A stretch of 64,000 nucleotides of DNA from Cryptosporidium bovis (lineage: Eukaryota > Apicomplexa > Conoidasida > Eucoccidiorida > Cryptosporidiidae). Shown piece by piece: positions 47,686-57,824 of the stretch (position 1 is the stretch's first letter; each line of letters starts with the position of its first letter). Under the pieces are notes generated by a model, which saw nothing but the letters and a program-made list of their open reading frames with translations, did no database searches and was not told the origin of the DNA. A program made the position numbers and the translations under genes. The stretch is taken from positions 124,001 through 188,000 of the forward strand of contig VHIT02000045.1 of the NCBI GenBank assembly GCA_009768925.2, in the 5' to 3' direction.

Positions 47686-49587
47686 AAGATTATTTTTAAC
47701 TATATACTCTGCATATAGATTTGAATAGTCTTTAATTAGTTTTTTAAGTCTTGTATTTTTACCGTTTTTTAAACAGTCATTTTTGTTTATATTGCTGCTA
47801 TTCTTATTTTTATTATTAACACTGCATTTAGAATTGCACTTTAAATCACACCTAAATTCACTACCAGAATCAGAATCAGAATATGATTTCGATTCTGACT
47901 CTGACTCTGACTCTGACTCTGACTTAGGCTCGAACTCTGACTCAGATATAAAGCTTAATTCTGACTCAAATTTCATATTAGATCCCAAGCATTTCTCAAC
48001 TTCAGCCCTCAGTTTTGAATTAGTATTTAGTTTTATATTTTTTTTCTTCCTTTTATTATTGAAATTACTGTTCGTATCATGACTATTATTATTTCTAGTG
48101 TTTTTGTCAATCTTAGTGTTATTACTTTTACCTCCTTTATTTCCATTTCTCTTCGTACTTTTGTTTCTGCCTCCACTTTTACTTTCGGATTCACCTTTGT
48201 TAATAATTGTTTTTTCGTTGTCTTTGCCTGTCATATTATGTTCATTACTTTGATTAGTGGAAATGCTGTCAAAAATGCCACCACTACTCTTGTTACAATC
48301 ATTAGTAGGGGTACTTTGTCCGCGATTACTAATGCCTTTTATACCATAGTTGTTATTTTCCAGGTTTGTTTTGTTTTTAATATCAGACTTAGTTAATTCA
48401 AAGGTGTCTTTTATGCAATTATTACTGGTTTCATTATTCTCATGGTTTATATCGTCTTTGTAATTTTGTTTCGCATTAGTTGAGTTATTCACTTGTTTTC
48501 CTTCAATATTGATTGTTTTGCCCTCAACTCCATTAACTAATATATCACTGTCATTCTTTTTGCTGAACCCTAATGAATTGATTACAATAGATTTACCTAT
48601 AATCCCCTCTACTTCTAGCTTACTATTGTTTATGTTATCGTAATTCAAGTACATATTCTCCATATTTCGTGGATCTATTATTAATATTACAGGCTCCCTA
48701 AATATATGTTCCTCTTTTGGAATTGGTTTTTTCGCGTTTTTTACTGAGATCAAATCATCCATATTTAAATCCTTGCCTATTATATATGGATCTATATTAG
48801 TCATTATATCCTTCAACCTTTGACTTAGTTGATAGTAAGATCTACAAACTTTTCCGCTATTTGAATGGGAGTCATTTCCACAGTCCCCACAATTAATAGT
48901 GTAATTATTGTATCCATTTTTGAGTCCACCATAAACACTCTTCTCGAATTCAAATATTGAATTACTCATACACTCCATGCTTGTGCTCATTACTTTTGAA
49001 AAATTTTCAACTCTGTTTATTAACTTGTCCAATAACATTCTCCTGTCACTCATTATTTCATCTATCTTTTTTTCAAGCACTTTTGCCCCTATTTCTTTTA
49101 CATACAGAGAATCTCTACTTATATTGCTACTTATCTCCATTAAGTGTTCTCTCCAAACTTCCAAACGATCCTTCATAATCTCCATTTCCTTCACTGAATC
49201 ATCGTATAACTTTATATTTGTCAACATTTCTGTTCTATTTGCATTGTTATTCTCCATATAATCAATATCAAGATAATTATTACCTTTCTTCTTTCTACTA
49301 TATTTACTATTGTATTTATTCCGATACCTTTGATTATTGTAATATTTATTATTTACTTTACCATATGCATCGTATTCACTCCCATTTTCATGTAAATCCT
49401 GATCCAGAAAGCCATCATTTATGTCGTAGTGATCTTCTCCATTAGATTCAAAGCTACTTTGTTTAATTAAGCTGAAATCATTATCATAGCTATAATCTTT
49501 TGTACAATTAATGTAATTTGGTGTACCTAATTGCTCTAAATTAGTTTTGTTTTTAAACTCTCCACTTTTTATACGATTAATATTCAT
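47659..49587 (-). CDS. Asn/Lys/Ser-rich hypothetical protein, 642 aa
   Basis: Not recognised. The ATG is at 49587 on the minus strand, with no signal peptide or membrane segment. Residues about 125-215 look like a coiled coil (KEMEIMKDRLEVWREHLMEI..., KKIDEIMSDRRMLLDKLINRVENF). Residues about 360-600 are low-complexity Asn, Lys and Ser, including a Ser-Glu/Ser-Asp run coded by tandem hexamers (separate entry). The last 40 residues look helical and ordered. Its 3' end overlaps the coding 3' end of the DHH phosphoesterase by 27 bp (47659-47685). The long open frame and the coiled coil support a real gene. Confidence 0.78.
   Translation of the reverse strand: MNINRIKSGEFKNKTNLEQLGTPNYINCTKDYSYDNDFSLIKQSSFESNGEDHYDINDGFLDQDLHENGSEYDAYGKVNNKYYNNQRYRNKYNSKYSRKKKGNNYLDIDYMENNNANRTEMLTNIKLYDDSVKEMEIMKDRLEVWREHLMEISSNISRDSLYVKEIGAKVLEKKIDEIMSDRRMLLDKLINRVENFSKVMSTSMECMSNSIFEFEKSVYGGLKNGYNNYTINCGDCGNDSHSNSGKVCRSYYQLSQRLKDIMTNIDPYIIGKDLNMDDLISVKNAKKPIPKEEHIFREPVILIIDPRNMENMYLNYDNINNSKLEVEGIIGKSIVINSLGFSKKNDSDILVNGVEGKTINIEGKQVNNSTNAKQNYKDDINHENNETSNNCIKDTFELTKSDIKNKTNLENNNYGIKGISNRGQSTPTNDCNKSSGGIFDSISTNQSNEHNMTGKDNEKTIINKGESESKSGGRNKSTKRNGNKGGKSNNTKIDKNTRNNNSHDTNSNFNNKRKKKNIKLNTNSKLRAEVEKCLGSNMKFESELSFISESEFEPKSESESESESESKSYSDSDSGSEFRCDLKCNSKCSVNNKNKNSSNINKNDCLKNGKNTRLKKLIKDYSNLYAEYIVKNNLSKIIGFIN
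47865..47923 (-). repeat. Tandem hexamer repeats coding Ser-Glu/Ser-Asp
   Basis: CAGAAT occurs three times in tandem (47865-47882) and TCTGAC five times (47894-47923) on the plus strand. On the coding strand they give Asp/Ser and Ser/Glu dipeptide runs within the Asn-rich protein. Such in-frame microsatellites often vary in copy number between isolates. Confidence 0.8.
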
Positions 49588-50009
49588 CCTTATCTATAAT
49601 AAAAGAAAAATAATAGCACTCAATTTTTTAATAATGTTTAAATTTAATTATCAATATTATACTACCTCAACAAGATTTTTATTAATATTTGATTCTTTTT
49701 ATTAAAACTACAGTCAAAGACAGAATAATCTTCAAAGAAAAGTTTATTTTATTAAAAAAGATAGAGTTTCTACTTTGTTCATCACTCCTCGACTATTCTC
49801 GTATTTCTTTTTACTTACAAATCTAAAAAATATTTAGAAAAGTGTGGCAAATTAGTGAATATTTCAGACCTAAACGAAAACTTTTTTCTAGGGGCGAAGA
49901 AATATAGATAATTTTAATAAACTGCAGATATTTATATCTTGTCTTAATAAGCCTGTTTTTATCCTAAAAAATCAATGAAAAATAGAAAAGTACACAATAT
50001 CTTTAAATA
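49588..50009. other. Intergenic region between two minus-strand genes
   Basis: About 420 bp upstream of the Asn-rich gene and downstream of the coiled-coil gene. No GC-rich palindrome is present; the only GC-containing run is AGGGGCGAAGAA near 49890. Nothing else was seen. Confidence 0.5.
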
Positions 50010-52670
50010 TCAACTTTGACCTAAACTTGATTTTCTGCATAAACTTATCCATTCTTTGTCGGATATCCCTGCCACAGTGACTCCATCTTTTATACCCTTG
50101 TTTTCATTACCGTTACACTCATCATGTTCACCTCCGTTATTGCTGCAACCTTCCTTGTTATCAACCTCTTTCTCAAAAATATCGTAAAGTTGTTCCAATT
50201 CTTCATGAAGCTCTTCTAATTCCTCCTGTTGTCTGTCACATTGATCCTCCAAGCCCTTAATCACCTTTTGAAAAGCTCTTATTTCGCGGTCATGTTGTTC
50301 TATATCAGTATCCAATCTATATGTTAATAAAGTATAAAAACCAATGTATGGTTCAGGTGCTCTTCTTCCATACGATTTTAGAGGCCTTATCAATTCTCTG
50401 ATTGATAGTACCTCATTTTTATTTGCAACTAGAGGATCTGGGTACTTATCTAAACGTTTTAGTATTTCATTAACTTGTTCTCTTCTCAATACAGTATCAA
50501 ATCCTGACTTTTCACCAACATCTCCTTTCAAGACATGTTGATTAGTTTTATCGATGGTAGAGTTATTATCAGTATCATTTACTATCATTTTATTGGTATT
50601 GTTTCTACTTAAGTCTCTTCCTGAAAAAATTCCGAGTCCAAGACTAGTTAACTCTTTTTCCAAAGCTAGTACATAGTTGTTTTCATCAGATAAATGCAAT
50701 GACTCAAAGTCGGAACTATCACCCATATAACTATTGTCTAAATCTCTACTATCAATACTTGAAGGAATTTTGTTACCACCAAAACTATTTGCAATATTGT
50801 TTCTTGATGTCAATATAAAGCCCTTTAATCTGTGATATATCCTTACCATTTCTTGCAATTTAATTAGCAACTTATTTTCATTTAAATTTGATCTTTCCCA
50901 TTGCTTGTTTAATATATATATCATCTGAACTATACCATATGATAAATATTCGTATTTATTCAAAAACCCATAATCGCTATTGTCTCTTTCTTTATCTTCA
51001 ATCTCATTTATTAAGTTTCTTTCACTGTTCTCAATTTCCATAATAAATTTGTCGTCATTTAAGTCATAACGACCTGCTATCCTATTGTAATCAACATCTT
51101 TGTACAAATAAAACTCAATTATATATTCATCGTACAATATTTCCTCCATTAACCATAACTTTAAGCGTGAGATAATTGATAATAACTTTCTATTAATTGA
51201 ATCCCCGTGTTTACTACTTTTCAGCCTCTCGGAGAACTTCGACGATCTACCACTTAAATTACCTCCCCCATCCGTGTATTCCCTTTCAGTTGTCAAATCT
51301 GAGAATGACGTTACTCTGCTATTACTACAATTTGAGTTGTCACCTGATGTACCCGAACTTCTTTCCAATTTCTCCTTCAAGTAACTTATTTGTTCATGAA
51401 ATATCTTTAAAATCCTTTTTTTTTCTAAAAGGGCACTCTCAATTCCCTCAAAATTCTCCATATCACCCTCCATTCTTTGTAGTATCTCGTTTATTACTGC
51501 TTTAATGGGAGACAATATAATCTTGATTTTATTTTCGCCTGGACCTGAATATCCAACATTATTTAATCTTCTACTGCGACTACTATTGTTGTTATTGCTA
51601 TTGTTGTGAGTCAAACCAATGTCATTTCCATTGTTATTATTACAATCATTATCATTGTTGTTTGAATACTCTGCTTTTTCTTGACTTGAAAAATTAATCA
51701 CTATGCTGCCCAGTAATTCTGTCTCTTCATTCTCCAAAAATTGTATCATTAGTAATATTTTTGATTTAAATGAGACCAAACCACCTAATTTCATCATTAA
51801 ATTAAACCATTCCTGTTTATTTTCATGCACACTCTCACCCATTACATGTTTTATTCTATTAATATTATTCTCATATTTATCCTCCATTTGTTCAGATGCA
51901 AATCTCTCAGTAACTTCATTAAATAGAACATGCCTAACGCCACATTTATTTTTTTCCTTATTTAATTCATTATGTTCATGTATTAAACTTTGTGATGACG
52001 ATGTATTACTAATATCATTAAACAATAATTCCTCTTGCAAAGTTCTTATTTCCCTTGCAGCAAAGTTACCATCCACAACTGTACCTCCAGTACTCTTTCT
52101 ACTAAATGCTGCCTCGAAATTCTCATCACAATTTCGAACGCCACATTCAATTCTAGACTGCATGTCTGTTCCTGTAAGTATATTTACGCTATCATTGCAA
52201 TTCTCCAATTCCAATAGTCTTTGTTTATAATTATCCAATATCTCGTTCAACTCTCTTAAATCACTGTTCAATTTTTTATTCTCTTCTTCCAGTCTTTTTA
52301 TTTCCTCATTCTTCTTCTTGATAATTTCTTGATCTGTATTTGATTTTTTTAATGCAACCTCCTTTTCGTGGTTTAGTTCTTTCAACCTCTCTTTTAACGC
52401 ATTCATAAACTGTTTTTGTGTTTCAGACTCATCAACTTTCTTTTTCAACTCCATCAAAGTACTTTCTGAAATAAATATTGTAGACTCACTTTCGCCTCTT
52501 AAAGACATTAAATCTGAATTTCTTTGAAAATCTCTAATATCAGATAAACTACTCGTTCTGTGACCATCTATCCTCCTTATTCTCCCTCTCATCTCCTCCA
52601 ACGTTTCATCGTCGTAATTATTTGCCTTCAATCTCCTATCCAAAAGTTCTTCTCTTGAACTTCTAACCAT
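50010..52670 (-). CDS. Coiled-coil hypothetical protein, 886 aa
   Basis: Not recognised. The ATG is at 52670 on the minus strand, with no signal peptide. An Arg-rich N-terminus (LLDRRLK, RGRIRRIDGHR) is followed by a strong coiled coil at about residues 70-165 (heptad-like EIIKKKNEEIKRLEEENKKLNSDLRELNEIL in short form). The middle holds Asn/Ser-rich inserts. A second coiled coil lies near the C-terminus (about 790-845: FQKVIKGLEDQCDRQQEELEELHEELEQLYDIFEKEV in short form), just after an ordered-looking block EPYIGFYTLLTYRL. The layout suits a cytoskeletal, centrosomal or pellicle scaffold, but no family signature supports a more precise call. Confidence 0.82.
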   Translation of the reverse strand: MVRSSREELLDRRLKANNYDDETLEEMRGRIRRIDGHRTSSLSDIRDFQRNSDLMSLRGESESTIFISESTLMELKKKVDESETQKQFMNALKERLKELNHEKEVALKKSNTDQEIIKKKNEEIKRLEEENKKLNSDLRELNEILDNYKQRLLELENCNDSVNILTGTDMQSRIECGVRNCDENFEAAFSRKSTGGTVVDGNFAAREIRTLQEELLFNDISNTSSSQSLIHEHNELNKEKNKCGVRHVLFNEVTERFASEQMEDKYENNINRIKHVMGESVHENKQEWFNLMMKLGGLVSFKSKILLMIQFLENEETELLGSIVINFSSQEKAEYSNNNDNDCNNNNGNDIGLTHNNSNNNNSSRSRRLNNVGYSGPGENKIKIILSPIKAVINEILQRMEGDMENFEGIESALLEKKRILKIFHEQISYLKEKLERSSGTSGDNSNCSNSRVTSFSDLTTEREYTDGGGNLSGRSSKFSERLKSSKHGDSINRKLLSIISRLKLWLMEEILYDEYIIEFYLYKDVDYNRIAGRYDLNDDKFIMEIENSERNLINEIEDKERDNSDYGFLNKYEYLSYGIVQMIYILNKQWERSNLNENKLLIKLQEMVRIYHRLKGFILTSRNNIANSFGGNKIPSSIDSRDLDNSYMGDSSDFESLHLSDENNYVLALEKELTSLGLGIFSGRDLSRNNTNKMIVNDTDNNSTIDKTNQHVLKGDVGEKSGFDTVLRREQVNEILKRLDKYPDPLVANKNEVLSIRELIRPLKSYGRRAPEPYIGFYTLLTYRLDTDIEQHDREIRAFQKVIKGLEDQCDRQQEELEELHEELEQLYDIFEKEVDNKEGCSNNGGEHDECNGNENKGIKDGVTVAGISDKEWISLCRKSSLGQS

Positions 52671-53959
52671 TGTTATTGTTGAGTTATTGAACTTTTAAAC
52701 TCAGTTCCTATCACATACAAATTAGCACTGTTTCCATACATAAGAATACGATAATATATATATTAAGTTTCTCTTATCGTCAAAATAAAATCAAATTATC
52801 ATTTATAATTTATCATTTGTACACCAAATAAAACTGTTTTTACTCGATATTAGTCATAAATTCCCCAAAAAGTCAAAGTATGCCTGAAAAGATAACAAAG
52901 TATTCAATGTGTGAACAAAGAATAGTTGCTCTTAAATAAAATAAATTCTACTTTTTATTGATAAAATTACATGCATTTATTTTTTTCAGTGGTTCCCGCT
53001 TAAACCCGTTTTACATCTTGAAATGGGGTTTGTATTGTGAAAAGACGGAATTAAACACAAATGAAAAAATAATCGCTACTATTATGTTTACCCATGCCAG
53101 ATACCAAACATTTTGAGTTAATTTCACGGCTTTAAGAACTAATTCACTCTAATATATATAAGCAGCTTTTTTCACTCTAAATTTCAGTTCTCATATCTTT
53201 TTAAGCATTTCTATACTGAAGGAGAGATATAAACGATAATTCAACTGTACAGAATCAAAACTACACGGCAAGTTATCAATTTTATTTGTGATAAACTTAG
53301 TTTAGTTTACTTTTATTAACTGTTTAAATCTTCTCTTGTTTTGAAATTTAAACGAAGCATGCTCATGATTCCGGTTTTTATACATGTTAATGTAACAAAT
53401 TACGTGGTTTCTGCATGTTAATTAGCGCCTAAAGGCGGATGGCAAGTAATTAATACATAAATGACAGAAACATAGGGCAGGAATGTGAATAAAAATAATT
53501 GAAATAAGTGTGGGAAATGAGGGAAATGGAGAGAAGGCTACTCGGTGAGTGAAAAAATGTCAAGTAATTATAAAGTCCATGTTTGTTGGAGAATAAAGAA
53601 TGGTATAGCAACTTGAAAAATATATTTAGAGTAAAAATAAAGTTATAGATACATTATTAAGGTTTTAGAATAAAACTTTAATTTATAATTTAGTAATAGT
53701 TTTTCAAAATTTGAAAGTAAAGTTTTGAAGAGGGCATTTATTTATTGTTTTTATTTATTTAATTAATATAAGGTGAATAAGTATATACATAAACAAGTGT
53801 AAAATAGATAGATAAGATTCATACACTTGTTAGGTTTGTATATTTGTTTGGTTTATTATTTTGTTATGTTGAATAGGTTTATAGTATAATTAAGTATTTA
53901 AAGTGATTAATAAATTAGAGTAATTAGTAACTAAGCGAGTAAAAATAAATATAGAAAGA
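52671..53959. promoter_or_regulatory. Divergent 5' flank with TTCCCGC and AGCGCC elements
   Basis: About 1.29 kb between the coiled-coil gene (minus) and the CCCH gene (plus). TTCCCGC is at 52993-52999 (about 320 bp from the minus ATG). AGCGCC is at 53424-53429, followed by AAAGGCGG (about 530 bp from the plus ATG). The right 500 bp is AT-rich without features. Confidence 0.45.
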
Positions 53960-55147
53960 ATGGCCTGTCCAAGACTCTTGAGTGATAGTGATTTATGTAG
54001 ATTTAGAACAAAACCATGTAAAAGATCAAAACAAATGGGTTGCGACTTTGGAATTTCGAGATGCCAGTATTCACACAATATATATTGGCCGAGGAGATGT
54101 CCATTTTATCTCTCAAATGAGTCAACGATAAGATACATTCCAGTATTATGTCCAGATATAATTATAAAAGAAGATGAAAGCTCAGTATCGCATTGCAATA
54201 GGGGTGGAGGATGCCCATTTGCACATTCATTTGAAGAAGTTAATTATCATCCACTTATTTATAAAACAAAGTTATGTGATCAATTTCAAAGAGGAGACTG
54301 CAATACATATTACTGCCACTTAATTCACGGTCTCGCAGAAAGAAGGGAACCTAAAATATATATTTTACCATATACACAAAATGTAAATGTTCCAAATTAT
54401 CCAGGAGTTGTTATTGCAAATAAAGCAATAACTAAAAGTATGGGAAGTGGGGGAGGTTCTAGTGTACAATTTATTGAAAAGGAAAAATCACTAATGCACA
54501 AAAACTATGCCAATAATAGTAGCGATATCAACAGTGCAATGGACAACAATCTTTCCAATAGGAATGGACTTAAAATGGTAATGAGGAATATAGGTGATGG
54601 TATTTTAAGGAGTAGTTTAGATAATTTGCTAGGAGATAATCGTTGGAGCGAGAGAATATTTTCTTCATCAGTTGCGTCTTCACCAATTAATAGTGGAAGT
54701 GTTTGTGAAGAAGGATCAAATGGATGTTGGGGGAATAATGGTGGTGATATTAACAATACTGAAAGTGAAGTAAACAGCCAGGATGAAAACACAAGAAATG
54801 AAAGCATAATGAATGTATTTAGAGCTTTAGTGTTGGATGATAATACAATTATTTCAAAAGAGGATCTTGGCAAAAACATTCAAGGAGTTGGAATTGAAGT
54901 AGGTGGACAAAATGATAAAGTAGTAGTAAATGAAGTTAAGGGAACTAGTGCTAGTAATGCTGATGTAAGCAACAATATTAAAATTAACGACAATTTAACC
55001 TCAGAAACTGTTGTTAGCATAAAAAATACAAAAACTGTTGGAAATAAAAACTCTAACATTTCGGTTGAGGAAAAGATAAATAGGAATAATCCTACCGATA
55101 TGTTAAATAATGAAAATTCTAACAAGTCTAACTTAAAAAGTCAGTAA
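53960..55147 (+). CDS. CCCH zinc-finger protein, probable RNA-binding
   Basis: 395 aa. Three CCCH fingers occupy residues 20-123: C20-x7-C28-x6-C35-x3-H39; C79-x5-C85-x3-H89 with its first Cys probably C64 or C79; and C106-x7-C114-x4-C119-x3-H123. The lead-in YKTKLC before the third finger and the F-x-T-K-P-C start of the first are typical of RNA-binding CCCH proteins. The phrase CPFAHSFEEVNYHP-YKT resembles the plant/Unkempt-type arrangement. The C-terminal 270 residues are Asn/Ser-rich and disordered. Such proteins bind mRNA and control decay or translation. Its stop is only 19 bp from the stop of the Clp1 gene on the other strand. The family call is firm; targets are unknown. Confidence 0.88.
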   Translation: MACPRLLSDSDLCRFRTKPCKRSKQMGCDFGISRCQYSHNIYWPRRCPFYLSNESTIRYIPVLCPDIIIKEDESSVSHCNRGGGCPFAHSFEEVNYHPLIYKTKLCDQFQRGDCNTYYCHLIHGLAERREPKIYILPYTQNVNVPNYPGVVIANKAITKSMGSGGGSSVQFIEKEKSLMHKNYANNSSDINSAMDNNLSNRNGLKMVMRNIGDGILRSSLDNLLGDNRWSERIFSSSVASSPINSGSVCEEGSNGCWGNNGGDINNTESEVNSQDENTRNESIMNVFRALVLDDNTIISKEDLGKNIQGVGIEVGGQNDKVVVNEVKGTSASNADVSNNIKINDNLTSETVVSIKNTKTVGNKNSNISVEEKINRNNPTDMLNNENSNKSNLKSQ

Positions 55148-55166
55148 TAGATTTAATACAATTTAA

Positions 55167-56783
55167 TCATTCAAGATGGAATTTCAATTTTTGCGTATTT
55201 CCAACAATAATATAATGAGATGGAAATTCACCTTGTTCATTTAATCCAGGGCAAAGTACTTCAATTGTTGGGAAATTAGTAAAATTTGTTGTGCGATGTG
55301 GCTCGTCAACACTTGAAGATGTCTGTTCTTCATTAACAGCTCTTATGTGCAATATTCCAAGGAGGGATGAGACTTGCACAGTCTCCAAGCTTTTAGCATG
55401 GCTTATACCTGCTATCGTATTCAAGAGGCCTTTTAATGGTTTGTTGTGTGGAAGAACTTGTGCTTTGTTGCCTATCATTGACACATCTTGGTCAGCAGGA
55501 AGAGCAGAAGCCGGAAGAGAAGCTATTTGTAGTTCAACAAGATGACACCATGTGCTAGAGATTAATGTTGAAGTATTCACAACTGATTTACCATCCTCAC
55601 CCAAAGGAACTACTTTTAAATTAATTGTGTGTGGTCTAAGAGGAGACTCCGGTGAACCAAAAAAGTAAAATTTTAAACATTCTCTTCTTATTTCGGCCAA
55701 TCTTTGAGAAGTAATGCTAATAACCCCATCTGATTTTGACACTCCAACAACCGATATTTTAGGAAGTACGGAAAACTGTTTTTCTTTCAATACTAAATCG
55801 TCATTTGAGGAGTCATTAACTCCGTTGTTATTACCATCACCTTTAGTTGAAACAGATGAATTAGAATTAGCTATTGCTTCAAGTTGGTCATAACTTTGTG
55901 GTTCTTTGTAATCAAATCTATTGGCCAAATAGTGTTGAGTGCTTGGATCATCCATAACTACTACAATATCTATATCAAAAATTGATATGAGCTCCAATAA
56001 TAATTCATTCGATGGTTGAAATGGTGCATTTAAAATAAAACCAGATGCCAAACTATTTGTATCTTGAATGCTTTGATTTCTAAGTATTATAGAAGCACTT
56101 AATAGTTTACAAAGATAAATATAAAGCTGTAAGTCATCAGTTACGTTTAAATGCCCAAAGAAAAATGTAAGTGGGTTTCTTAGTTCTCTATAATGAAGAA
56201 AAAACTCATCAACTTTAGTTGCACCAATAACACCTGCTGGAAACTGCATATTTGCCTTATCTGTAGATCCTCTTGGATCCAAGTCTATAAATAGTGGAGT
56301 GTAACCTCTCCTTGCAGCATAATTACACAAAATTTGGCATAGTGTTGATTTTCCAGAGTTTGATGAACCTGTTACCATTACTCTGGGGCCAAGGGTACCA
56401 TAAAGTTTTGAAAAACTTCTCCTATTATCCAACACCTGAATAACCTCCATATAGTCCTTCATGCTATTATTCACACTTTCATATTCCTGCTGAACTGGTC
56501 CTCTAATTTGTAATATACAGCCATGCCAAGTATAAATAGCTATCCTAGATAATGGTGCCACTTTTATATCTACATCCGGAGGTAACTCTGCTCCAAATAT
56601 TTCTGCTGAAGTTAAATTTGAATTGTTACCGGTTATAGGCCCTCCTGACACCCCACCAGTTGAAGAGTAAAGTCTTATGGTGCAAGACTGATTCGGATCA
56701 GCTATTATACGAAGTTCATTTCCAGCTTCAATCTTATAAGCTCTAAGTTGTGATTTTGCTCCCGAAGTTTCAGATGAATCCAT
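55167..56783 (-). CDS. CLP1: Clp1-like polyribonucleotide 5'-kinase / mRNA 3'-end factor
   Basis: 538 aa, ATG at 56783. The order of parts fits Clp1: an N-terminal beta domain (ELRIIADPNQSCTIRLYS, a GAELPPD segment like the family's 'G.EL', then IYTWHGCILQIRG), a central P-loop kinase domain (RVMVTGSSNSGKST, with G139, K145 and S146, then PLFIDLDPRGS), and a C-terminal beta domain with the ending G.L.EQGEFPSHYIIVG. Clp1 is part of cleavage factor II in mRNA 3'-end formation and, in some lineages, of the tRNA-splicing endonuclease as an RNA 5'-OH kinase. The Walker A here is intact, so ATP binding is likely. It is longer than yeast and human Clp1 (about 425-445 aa) through Asn/Ser-rich inserts. 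TGGCGCCA lies 370 bp upstream. Confidence 0.93.
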   Translation of the reverse strand: MDSSETSGAKSQLRAYKIEAGNELRIIADPNQSCTIRLYSSTGGVSGGPITGNNSNLTSAEIFGAELPPDVDIKVAPLSRIAIYTWHGCILQIRGPVQQEYESVNNSMKDYMEVIQVLDNRRSFSKLYGTLGPRVMVTGSSNSGKSTLCQILCNYAARRGYTPLFIDLDPRGSTDKANMQFPAGVIGATKVDEFFLHYRELRNPLTFFFGHLNVTDDLQLYIYLCKLLSASIILRNQSIQDTNSLASGFILNAPFQPSNELLLELISIFDIDIVVVMDDPSTQHYLANRFDYKEPQSYDQLEAIANSNSSVSTKGDGNNNGVNDSSNDDLVLKEKQFSVLPKISVVGVSKSDGVISITSQRLAEIRRECLKFYFFGSPESPLRPHTINLKVVPLGEDGKSVVNTSTLISSTWCHLVELQIASLPASALPADQDVSMIGNKAQVLPHNKPLKGLLNTIAGISHAKSLETVQVSSLLGILHIRAVNEEQTSSSVDEPHRTTNFTNFPTIEVLCPGLNEQGEFPSHYIIVGNTQKLKFHLE

Positions 56784-57824
56784 TTTCTTTTTGTTCTTAA
56801 TACAAAAATTATAGGGATATGCTCTTGAATTGTTTAAGTAATACCTAATCTACAGTTATCACCGATGTTTATTCTGATTATTTTAAAGGTGTTATAACTT
56901 TTTTTAAAATTTAAATTGTAACAGAAGGGAATAAAATCAGTCGGAAATAACTGCAAAGTAGAATATTTATTGGTTTGTTCTTTATTTCCTACCTGTCGTA
57001 TGCATCAACGTATAGACAGAATGTTAAGTGTCAATTCAAGCACAGTTGGTCGAATCTTTAAGAAATAAAGAGGAATAGAAATGTGAAAATAAAAGAAATA
57101 GGTTTATGGCTAGTCGCATAAATATACAAGTACAAAGCAAAAATTCTTGCCATGGCGCCAATTCTTTGGCTTTTCAGAAATGTCAAAATAAACTGATAGT
57201 GAGGATCTTGTAAAAAAGGACTACAATTGCGTAAGTTAAATTACAAAAGATCCACAAAATACAGTGTATACATAAATAAAACTTTCGATCAATCAGCATC
57301 ACCTTGGTTGTATTAACTTTTAAAACTAAAAACTAATAATATTTAAAGTTATTTTTATTTAATAAGAATAATTACAAATTTTACATTCAAATATAGTAAT
57401 TATTTAATTCAGTAGTTAATGTATATTATTTTAAAGGATACAAATATCTTACAAAAGTGTTTTTTTTACATTTTAAGAAGCTATAAATTTAAATGAGTAA
57501 ACATTTTTGGAATTAACCTTAAGGTTATAACTCTATTTTCGACGACTAAAAGCATTTAATTCAAGATAAGAAAATAGCGATACTGGGTTTAAACAACTTA
57601 TATAATAAATTATACAACAGTAATAACTATAAACTGTACATATTTATGCAATATAATTCTAAAATTTGTTTCTACCTTTAAAGCAAGGCATCATCAATTC
57701 AATAAGTATTTTGTATTCACCTGCTAGAATCGACTATTATTCTGACTTAATCCACTATTAATACTGCATAATCCAATATCACAAGTGTCATATTTTCTAT
57801 AATAACAGTAATAATACAGAGGAA
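56784..57824. other. Divergent 5' flank of Clp1 and an orphan
   Basis: About 1.04 kb. The only feature is the perfect TGGCGCCA at 57153-57160 (separate entry). The rest is AT-rich without ORF, RNA gene or strong repeat. Confidence 0.5.
57153..57160. promoter_or_regulatory. Perfect TGGCGCCA palindrome
   Basis: E2F-like palindrome, context CATGGCGCCAAT, 370 bp from the Clp1 ATG and 665 bp from the orphan ATG at 57825. Confidence 0.5.

Noticed and set aside
47865-47923. CRISPR-like array
   Set aside because: Repeats are contiguous hexamers without spacers, in a eukaryotic coding region.
47783-49445. Several plus-strand frames of 73-105 codons opposite the Asn-rich gene
   Set aside because: All lie within the 642-aa minus-strand frame, overlap one another and look like low-complexity shadows.
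51703-52230. 175-codon plus-strand frame opposite the coiled-coil gene
   Set aside because: The coiled-coil frame is far longer and has heptad structure; this one is Ser/Leu-rich shadow.
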